Source: Dyadobacter linearis (GTDB lineage: Bacteria > Bacteroidota > Bacteroidia > Cytophagales > Spirosomataceae). Taken from it: a DNA stretch of 64,000 bases. This document shows, piece after piece, positions 27,460-34,043 of this stretch. The position numbers were made by a program, and so were the translations under genes. Location of the stretch: contig NZ_CAJRAU010000006.1 of the NCBI RefSeq assembly GCF_907165045.1, positions 248,001-312,000 on the forward strand, in the 5' to 3' direction. The notes under the pieces were generated by a model. It searched no databases. It was not told the DNA's origin and saw only the letters and a list, made by a program, of their open reading frames with translations. Every line of letters starts with the position of its first letter. Within the stretch, counting starts at the first letter, position 1.

Positions 27460-27528
27460 TTTAAGGTGCAACCTGAAACACAATCTCAAACCGTTCCTAA
27501 TAATCCCGAACAACCTCCAAACAACCAT

Positions 27529-27652
27529 AATGACTATTAATGACATTAATGACTATCAATGACTATTAATGACCACCAATGACCACCAATGACCACCAAT
27601 GACCACCAATGACCACCAATGACTATAAATGACCACCAATGACCCAATGACC
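27529..27652. repeat. Decamer array, right arm (about twelve AATGACCACC-like units)
   Basis: About twelve units of AATGAC plus CACC or TATY, mostly 10 bp, with two shortened units (9 and 8 bp). Five identical AATGACCACC units sit in the middle. With the left arm it flanks a 68-bp unique segment (27461-27528) in inverted orientation, so a transcript running from the YCII gene into the sigma gene could fold into a long imperfect hairpin. It ends 11 bases before the YCII stop codon. Confidence 0.85.
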
Positions 27653-27663
27653 ATAACCCGCCG

Positions 27664-28005
27664 TCACCCCACCGCCATCCTCACCTCCACCGACGCGCCC
27701 CATTCCAGGACAGGGCAGCCTTTGGCGATTTCTACGGCTTCTTCGTAGTTTTCGGCGCGGATGAAAAACAGGCCGCCGATGGATTCTTTGATTTCTGCAA
27801 ATGGCCCGTTCAGAACGGTACTGTCTTTTTTAACCACCCGGCCGTCGAGGTCCCAGCGTTTGGGCGGGGCTACGAGTTTGTTTTGTGCTGCAATGCTGCC
27901 GATCCAGTCCTGGAAAGGTTTGATCGAAGCCTGCATTTGTTCGGGAGACGGACTTGCGTCTTTGCTCTTAATATCCCGGTGTATTGCGATCAGGAATTCA
28001 TTCAT
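27664..28005 (-). CDS. YCII-related (DGPF) protein
   Basis: 113 residues of the YCII/DGPF family, a small dimeric alpha-beta barrel. Visible features are the N-terminal strand EFLIAIHRD, NGPFAEIKESIGGLFFI, where NGPF stands for the DGPF motif, and the C-terminal strand SVEVRMA. These proteins are the constant genomic partner of ECF42 sigma factors; their biochemical role is not known. Located directly upstream of the sigma gene on the same strand with the decamer arrays between them, and 33 bases downstream of the AhpD-like gene. Confidence 0.87.
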   Translation of the reverse strand: MNEFLIAIHRDIKSKDASPSPEQMQASIKPFQDWIGSIAAQNKLVAPPKRWDLDGRVVKKDSTVLNGPFAEIKESIGGLFFIRAENYEEAVEIAKGCPVLEWGASVEVRMAVG

Positions 28006-28038
28006 TTCGTTTCAATTTATATGTTTCTGAAAAAAATT

Positions 28039-28491
28039 TCAACCGAACTGGCCTACCTGGTAACTGCCGACTTCTCCCGGGAATGAAATATTGAGGCGGT
28101 TCCAGGTATTGATATTGGTTACGACCATAGTCAGATCTATCAGCTCCTCGTCGGAAAACTGCTGTTTTACTTTGGCATAAATTGCATCGGGCACTTCACA
28201 TTTGGTCACAGCTTCTGCCCAGGCAAACGCTGCTCTTTCGCGATCGGTGTAATAGGGTGCTTCGCGCCACGCGCTCAGTCCGTAAAGGCGCTGCTCGGTC
28301 TCCCCTTTTGCTCGGGCATCTTTGTAATGCATATCCAGACAATACGCGCACTGGTTGATCTGCGATACCCGAAATACGACCAGCTCGCGCAAAGGCAGTT
28401 CGATCGAAGATTTATGAAGATAGCCGCCCATTCCAAAAAGCGCTTTCAATGCATTTTTTCCTTTTTCCTGAAGATTTAATCTTGCTTCCAT
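28039..28491 (-). CDS. AhpD-like carboxymuconolactone decarboxylase family protein
   Basis: 150 residues, all helical. The redox-type motif CAYCLDMHYKDA carries the CxxC and downstream His of the AhpD-like peroxidase branch, preceded by ELPLRELVVFRVSQIN. It probably acts as a small thiol-dependent peroxide or electrophile-handling enzyme in the cytoplasm. It is first in the leftward group with the YCII protein and the ECF42 sigma factor. Carboxymuconolactone decarboxylase-like genes are better known beside the sister sigma group ECF41, so finding one with an ECF42 locus is a useful context clue. Confidence 0.87.
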   Translation of the reverse strand: MEARLNLQEKGKNALKALFGMGGYLHKSSIELPLRELVVFRVSQINQCAYCLDMHYKDARAKGETEQRLYGLSAWREAPYYTDRERAAFAWAEAVTKCEVPDAIYAKVKQQFSDEELIDLTMVVTNINTWNRLNISFPGEVGSYQVGQFG

Positions 28492-28693
28492 TTTGTAAAG
28501 ATTTTAACGTTTAAAAACCAATGACAACCGAAGATCCAGGATTAGACAAAGTCTGAAAGAAATTTTTAATCTTTTGAGAGAAATTAAAATACTGTAACAT
28601 AATGGATTGGAACACACGCTGAATATGACAAAATCAATGCAAATACCATTTAAAAATCAACCCAATTCCCAGCACCGAAATTCTGAGCAAACC

Positions 28694-29095
28694 ATGAATA
28701 CCGTCACAATAACCCCTATAAAAACAGAAAAGGATTACCAGAACGCACTTCAAAGAATTGATGAATTGCTGCTTCTGGATCCTGCTCCATACTCTGAATT
28801 GGATGATGAACTGGATGTTCTGAGCACATTAGTGCATGCTTATGAACAAACGCATTATGCAATACCATACCCGGATCCGATTGACGCTATCAAATATCTG
28901 ATGGAAGAAAACGGCTGGAAAAATAAAGACCTTGAGCAATTGATCGGCCCAAAGTCCAGAGTGTCTGAAATACTGAACCGAAAGCGCTATTTTACTTTGC
29001 AGCAAATCCTGAATCTTCACAAACATCTGGGATTACCCCTGGAAATTTTCATAAATGATAAAATGCCGCAGATAGCAAAACAAAACAGCAGATAG
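28694..29095 (+). CDS. higA: HigA-like antitoxin / XRE-family transcriptional regulator without an adjacent toxin
   Basis: About 133 residues from the ATG before NTVTITPIKTEKDY, where homologues begin; the frame is open 29 codons further upstream but that sequence is not family-like. An N-terminal helical region (DYQNALQRIDELLLL) precedes an XRE-type helix-turn-helix (about 85-125: NGWKNKDLEQLIG, SRVSEILNRKRYFTLQQILNLHKHLG). HigA proteins repress their own operon and neutralise the mRNA-cleaving HigB toxin, normally encoded just upstream. The 200 bases upstream contain no toxin-sized frame, so this is an orphan antitoxin or a repurposed regulator. Confidence 0.78.
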   Translation: MNTVTITPIKTEKDYQNALQRIDELLLLDPAPYSELDDELDVLSTLVHAYEQTHYAIPYPDPIDAIKYLMEENGWKNKDLEQLIGPKSRVSEILNRKRYFTLQQILNLHKHLGLPLEIFINDKMPQIAKQNSR

Positions 29096-29112
29096 GAAAT
29101 CCTACCTGCTGT
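29076..29112 (-). terminator. Terminator of the SusCD-1 operon overlapping the end of the HigA gene
   Basis: Bases 29085-29112 form a 12-bp stem with one mismatch (ACAGCAG pairing with CTGCTGT, TAGG with CCTA) and an AAAT loop. Read leftwards it follows the SusD stop at 29136 by 24 bases and is trailed by TTTTGTTTT, as an intrinsic terminator should be. Its distal arm and T-rich tail lie inside the last codons of the convergent HigA gene. Confidence 0.6.
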
Positions 29113-29135
29113 CCGATCAACTTAAACCTAATATA

Positions 29136-30629
29136 TTATGGGTTTTGGACCAGGTTTTTGTTCTGGTCCACTTCGTTTTGAGGGATAAAGAACACTACCC
29201 GCGGGTCGGTCGGTAATATTGTCTGGTTCACATTCGTGGTTGGTGTATTGTTTTGCGAATGCGTGCCCGGGTAGTTTCGTATCATCGGGCGGTTGTTGCG
29301 GAACAGGTCGTAAATGCGGTGACCTTCAAACGCAAGTTCCAGGAAACGCTCTTCCAATACCACGTCCAGTACCGTTTTTCCAGCCAGGTTTCCGGCAGTA
29401 TACAATGCAGCTCCTGTGAGCCCGGCGCGGGTGCGGATCAGGTTCACGTCGGCCAGGGCGGCGGCGGTATTGTTCAGTTTCGCATTTGCCTCCGCACGTA
29501 CCAGGTACATATCAGCAAGGCGCAGATACACCGGCGACGATGCATTGATCACATTATCCTGCAACGTGTATTTGTTGATATAATACATCGGCGTGGCAGG
29601 TGTCAGCTTTTTGTTCGTCTGCAACTCTCCATTCAGTACATAAGGTGTCACAAACGATTTCCGCAAATCTTCCGGATGCTTACCCAGGAAGTCAATATAT
29701 TTTTGCGAAGCATACAATTCCGCCCAGCCGCTCACACCCTGCGCAAGTGGCGCACCCGAGCGATCGGAGCTGATGTACATGCTGCTGATCTCCGCGATCT
29801 GCACGCTCGTGTGGCGCACCGCGAATATCGTTTCCGTATTGTTTTCAGGTACCAGCTTGAAATAGTTAGGGTAGTTGGAAGAAGAAAGCAGCGTATACCT
29901 GCCGCTATCGATCACCAGATTTGCGTATTTCAATGCATTCTGATTATCTCCTTTAAACAAATACACCTTCGCAAGCAGCGCATAAGCCACTTCTTTGGAA
30001 GCGTAGATATTCGTCTTTTTTACCGTCATCAGGTCGGCAGCGGCTAGCAGGTCAGCGATCACGAAATCGTAAACTTCCTTCACCGACGACCGTGGCAATG
30101 CGGTAGCTTCGCTGTCGCTCAATCCGTCGCGCAGGATCGGTACGCCCGGGTTGTTACCTTCGTTCTGAGGGTAAGGCCTGCCAAACATCCGCACCATGTT
30201 GAAATGCGCCATCGCACGCAGGTAAAGGTTCTCCCCTTTCAGCTGTTTCAACTCGGCGGAAGCGTCATTTGCAACAAAACCAATCACCTTATTCGTCGCC
30301 GCGATGATCTTGTAGCACTGGCTCCAATAGGCAGTTGCATGCGAAGAGGTATTGATGTGGGTATACCGATAAATCCGCGTGAAATCATTACCCGATATCT
30401 GCCCCTGGGCGATCTCATCACTTGGATATTCCATCATAATGTGGCCCGTGTACACATAAGGCGATTTGTTCAGAAACGCGTAAGTCCCGATCGTGACAGT
30501 CTGCACGTCCGACTCGCTCGCGAGCGCCGTCGTTTCATCAATATTGGTGGTAGGATCGAAATATTGTTCGCAGGACAGCATCGACACCAATCCAAGTGCC
30601 AATACCAGTTTTGATTTTATAAATTTCAT
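29136..30629 (-). CDS. SusD/RagB-family nutrient-binding outer-membrane lipoprotein (pair 1)
   Basis: About 497 residues from the ATG before KFIKSKLVLAL; the longer open frame upstream is 3' SusC sequence in another frame. A lipoprotein signal ends in SMLSC, then comes the SusD helical fold with TPR-like repeats: AELKQLKGENLYLRAMAHFNMVRMFGRPY, VAYALLAKVYLFKGD, RLADMYLVRAEA and the C-terminal EERFLELAFEGHRIYDLFRN. SusD lipoproteins cap the SusC channel and hold the glycan or peptide before import. The gene starts 13 bases after the SusC stop and ends at a terminator. No polysaccharide-cleaving enzyme lies in the same operon. Confidence 0.9.
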   Translation of the reverse strand: MKFIKSKLVLALGLVSMLSCEQYFDPTTNIDETTALASESDVQTVTIGTYAFLNKSPYVYTGHIMMEYPSDEIAQGQISGNDFTRIYRYTHINTSSHATAYWSQCYKIIAATNKVIGFVANDASAELKQLKGENLYLRAMAHFNMVRMFGRPYPQNEGNNPGVPILRDGLSDSEATALPRSSVKEVYDFVIADLLAAADLMTVKKTNIYASKEVAYALLAKVYLFKGDNQNALKYANLVIDSGRYTLLSSSNYPNYFKLVPENNTETIFAVRHTSVQIAEISSMYISSDRSGAPLAQGVSGWAELYASQKYIDFLGKHPEDLRKSFVTPYVLNGELQTNKKLTPATPMYYINKYTLQDNVINASSPVYLRLADMYLVRAEANAKLNNTAAALADVNLIRTRAGLTGAALYTAGNLAGKTVLDVVLEERFLELAFEGHRIYDLFRNNRPMIRNYPGTHSQNNTPTTNVNQTILPTDPRVVFFIPQNEVDQNKNLVQNP

Positions 30630-30642
30630 AGTGGCTGAGCTA

Positions 30643-33600
30643 TTACAATGTGAAATTGACACCAAAAAGCAGTTTTCTGCTGATCGGATATTTGATACTG
30701 GAAGCACCCGGGGTGTCTTCAAATGAGAAAGAAGCCTCCGGATCCGGACCTGTGAACTTGGTTCCTGTCCAAAGGTTATCCGCACTTACGAAGATGTTCG
30801 CGCGCGCAAATCCGATGCGCTTGATGGTATTCACCGGGATATTATAGCCCAGGCGCACGTTACGCAGGCGGATGTAACTTCCATCTTCCAGGTACCGCGT
30901 CGAAGACTGGTTGGAATCCTTGTTACCGCCCACGATCGGTTTCGGGTGCGTGGCAATATCACCCGGCTTCTCCCAGCGAGAATATTGACTTGGCAGTACC
31001 ATCTGGTTGTAGCTTTCGTACAAACCGTCGTTGTCAAAATAAACGCGGCTTTCATTGTAAACCCAGTTACCAGATACGAAATTGAAGAATGCAGAGAGTG
31101 TAAACCCTTTGTAACCCAACGTATTGGTCAAACCGCCTGTAAAGTCAGGGTTGGTTGATTTTCCTGTAAACTGCCGGGATTGTGCGGTTTGAACTGTGCT
31201 ATACGCATTTGTCAGTTCTTTGGTCACATTTCCATTTGCGTCGGTCACAAGCTTTTCCCACTGCGGATCGCCGTTTTCGGGATTTACGCCCGCCCAGACC
31301 GGCATATTAAATTCGCCCATATCGTGGCCGGCTGCCAGAGGTAAGCGGTTACCCGGGCGGAAAGTAGCTGCGCCGCCGCTGAGTTCAAGGATCTTGTTCC
31401 GGTTGAAGGCCATATTAAAATTGGTCTCCCAGGTCAATTGCTTTCCTGTGATATTATTCGAAGTAAGGCTGAATTCAACCCCGCGGTTGCGGACAGAACC
31501 TGCATTTACCCAAACATAACTGTAACCCGTAGTCGCCGTTAATGGTCTCTGGTAAAGCAGATCTTCGGATTTTTTGTTATAGATATCCACGGCCAGATCA
31601 ACCCGGTTCCATAAACTGATATCAAATCCGAGGTTGGAAGCACGGATCTTTTCCCAAGTCAGGTCAGGATTTCCTTTCTGAAAAGGCTGCGCACCCGGCA
31701 CACCTGCATAGCTGGCCGACTGTGAAATCGTGTACAAGCCGAGCGACGCGAAATTCGGAATAGCCGCATTTCCCACTGTACCATGGCTCAAACGCAATTT
31801 CGCAAAGGTCAATACCTTATTGTTTTTCAAAAATTCCTCATTACTCAATACCCACGAAGCACCCAGCTGGAAGAAGTTAGCGGTCGAGTTATTTTTCCCG
31901 AACAAAGAAGAAAATTCATTCACCAGCGAACCCACCAGGAAGTAGCGGTTGTCATAATTGTAGTCAGCCTGGCCGAGGAATTTACGGAATGCGACCTGCT
32001 CGTTGTAACTGGTCGGAGACACGAGAATATCTGTCGCAACTGACAATACATCCTGCCCAGCCGGTAACCCTTTACCCGAAGTGGTATTGAATTCGTTGAA
32101 AGAAGTCTCTGCTTCCGCAACACCCAGCAATGTCAGACTGTGCTTTCCGAATTCTTCCGAATACCGGATACGGTTGGAAGTCAGCAGGCGGTAATTGTTG
32201 TTATTGTTATTGTAAAGTTCTCCGCCATTTGCTCCGCCCTGTTTTGTACGGCGGTCATAATAAGTAGCGCCCGACCCGTTTCCGAAATTGGCGCGGTTGT
32301 AGCTCGAAAGCGTGATCTTGTCGGTCAGGTCATAGTCCAGATTTACATCCAGGCTGGTTCTCAAACTCCTTGCATTTGCAAAATTGTACTGGATCGAATG
32401 CAGGAAGTTTTCCCGATCGCGGCCGAGCCAGTTTGGATAAGAGCGACCGTCGGTAGGGACACCGTTATCATAAGCCGGATCATACGGAAGGTTGGTATAA
32501 GCATCATACAAAGTATTGCTATTCTGATAGTTATCCCTCGTGTACTGCGCATTGAAAAGTATCGCCGCCGCCAGTTTGTTGGTCAGTTGCGATTTCAGGT
32601 TGGTGCGGAAGTTGAAGCCCGTTTTATCGTTTTCAACCACTGTACCCTGCTCTTTGTAGTAGTTACCCGAAACGTAGAAGGTCGTTTTGTCCGAACCACC
32701 GGAGATAGAAACGTTGTGGTTGTTCACAAATGCGGTACGGAAAGCTTCATTCCACCAGTTGGTATTCGTGCGCAACACTGATTCGTTCCGCGGATTGAAA
32801 GTGCTGTGAAAATCAAACAGTTCCTGCGAATCCATCAGGCGGAAATTACCTGTTGTTGCCTTCGCCCAGCCAAATGTATTGTTGAAGTTGATCTCCGTTT
32901 TACCCGCCTTACCCATTTTGGTATTGACGATAATAACCCCGTTTGCCGCGCGTGAACCGTATAAACCCGTCGCCGCCACATCTTTCAGTACCGTTACGCT
33001 TTCCACGTCGACCGGGTTGTAGCTACCGTCAATATTACCGTCGACCACGTAAAGCGGCGAGCTGTTTGCCGAGATCGTACCCGATCCGCGGATCACAACC
33101 CTGGCCGGACTGGTAGGATCTCCTGAATTCGTGGAAACCACAACCCCCGGCGCCTTACCTTGCAACAGGTTGGGCAATTCGTTGGAAGTCACGTCGCGCA
33201 GCTTCTGGCTGCTGATCGTCGAAACTGAACTCGACAGGTACCGCGCCTTTTTAGCCGAATATCCTACCACTACCACCTCGTCCAAACCTTTTGCATCCGA
33301 TTCCAGCACGATATCCAGGTTTGTGGCACCGTCCACAGCCACTTCTTTGGTCGCATATCCGATGAAGCTGAAAATGAGCGTCGTGCCGGGACTCGTCAGG
33401 TTAATGGTGAATGCGCCGTCGATATCCGTCGTGGTACCTTTATTCGTTCCTTTTTCTACAATGCTCACACCAGGTAAAGCTTCATTTTCGCTGGAAACGA
33501 CTTTTCCAGTAACCGTATAATCCGCTTGTCCGGCCCGTTTTTTCACATTGTTATCGGGTGAAAAGGCCACAGCGCTTTCCAGTCCGTTTGCCAGCGAAAG

Positions 33601-33657
33601 CGCGGCAAAAAGGGAAAGCCTGATTAAAAATTTGTATTGATTTCGCATAGTTGACAT
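30643..33657 (-). CDS. SusC/RagA-family TonB-linked outer-membrane transporter (pair 1)
   Basis: 1004 residues. Signal peptide, carboxypeptidase-D-like regulatory domain (about 45-125, VTGKVVSSENEALPGVSIVEKG), plug domain (about 130-240, LPNLLQGKAPGVVVSTNSGDP, VLKDVAATGLYGSRAANGVI) and a 22-strand beta-barrel to the C-terminal aromatic strand KLLFGVNFTL. Together with the following SusD it forms a pedal-bin importer energised by TonB-ExbBD, which are not in this window. The start could also be the ATG three codons further in. It is preceded by a 386-base gap that holds a perfect palindrome ending the upstream operon. Confidence 0.92.
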   Translation of the reverse strand: MSTMRNQYKFLIRLSLFAALSLANGLESAVAFSPDNNVKKRAGQADYTVTGKVVSSENEALPGVSIVEKGTNKGTTTDIDGAFTINLTSPGTTLIFSFIGYATKEVAVDGATNLDIVLESDAKGLDEVVVVGYSAKKARYLSSSVSTISSQKLRDVTSNELPNLLQGKAPGVVVSTNSGDPTSPARVVIRGSGTISANSSPLYVVDGNIDGSYNPVDVESVTVLKDVAATGLYGSRAANGVIIVNTKMGKAGKTEINFNNTFGWAKATTGNFRLMDSQELFDFHSTFNPRNESVLRTNTNWWNEAFRTAFVNNHNVSISGGSDKTTFYVSGNYYKEQGTVVENDKTGFNFRTNLKSQLTNKLAAAILFNAQYTRDNYQNSNTLYDAYTNLPYDPAYDNGVPTDGRSYPNWLGRDRENFLHSIQYNFANARSLRTSLDVNLDYDLTDKITLSSYNRANFGNGSGATYYDRRTKQGGANGGELYNNNNNNYRLLTSNRIRYSEEFGKHSLTLLGVAEAETSFNEFNTTSGKGLPAGQDVLSVATDILVSPTSYNEQVAFRKFLGQADYNYDNRYFLVGSLVNEFSSLFGKNNSTANFFQLGASWVLSNEEFLKNNKVLTFAKLRLSHGTVGNAAIPNFASLGLYTISQSASYAGVPGAQPFQKGNPDLTWEKIRASNLGFDISLWNRVDLAVDIYNKKSEDLLYQRPLTATTGYSYVWVNAGSVRNRGVEFSLTSNNITGKQLTWETNFNMAFNRNKILELSGGAATFRPGNRLPLAAGHDMGEFNMPVWAGVNPENGDPQWEKLVTDANGNVTKELTNAYSTVQTAQSRQFTGKSTNPDFTGGLTNTLGYKGFTLSAFFNFVSGNWVYNESRVYFDNDGLYESYNQMVLPSQYSRWEKPGDIATHPKPIVGGNKDSNQSSTRYLEDGSYIRLRNVRLGYNIPVNTIKRIGFARANIFVSADNLWTGTKFTGPDPEASFSFEDTPGASSIKYPISRKLLFGVNFTL

Positions 33658-34043
33658 TGTTGGTCTGTTAACTGAAAATCCTCTAAGAGTTTAGAATAAT
33701 TAAATCGTGCATGCTGCTTTGTTGAACAGGCCGCCCCTCCCGCGCGAACATGTCCCTGATGAAGTTTTGATTTTTACATCGATAGCTACTTTATATTGTG
33801 ATATCTCTTGTGTAACCAGTAGTAATAGTAATAAAATTTTCTAAAACTTAATTTTTAAAGAATATTATTTTAACATTCACAGGAAAGGTTCTTTTATTAT
33901 TTACATAGCAGTTACCGTAAAATACAAAAAGTGTGCACGTGCACACTTTTTACCTGCCCGACAGGGCGCTATTTAAAATTTCATTTTTTCACCTCTGTTT
34001 TGCCATAATATCCGGTCTTAATTCAAGATCACAAAAAGGAAAA
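33658..34043. other. 386-base interval between the two SusCD operons
   Basis: No gene. It contains the promoter side of SusC pair 1 (AT-rich stretch 33780-33925 with a TAAGTTTT box one base off the -7 consensus) and the palindrome at 33926-33951. No riboswitch-like fold or repeat family was recognised. Confidence 0.6.
33926..33951. terminator. Perfect 26-bp palindrome, probable bidirectional terminator
   Basis: An 11-bp stem (AAAAAGTGTGC and complement) around the loop ACGT, with A and T tracts built into the stem ends, lies 92 bases downstream of the stop of the 34044-36518 gene. It can terminate the leftward SusCD-2 operon before the next SusC promoter. Its core GTGTGCACGTGCACAC is also a perfect 16-bp palindrome, so protein binding as an operator for SusC-1 is an alternative. 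Confidence 0.55.

Noticed and set aside
28500..28690. HigB toxin gene upstream of HigA
   Set aside because: No frame of adequate length or toxin-like sequence on either strand.
30629..30785. N-terminal extension of SusD pair 1 by 52 residues
   Set aside because: That stretch is the 3' end of susC read in another frame; the lipoprotein signal begins at 30629.
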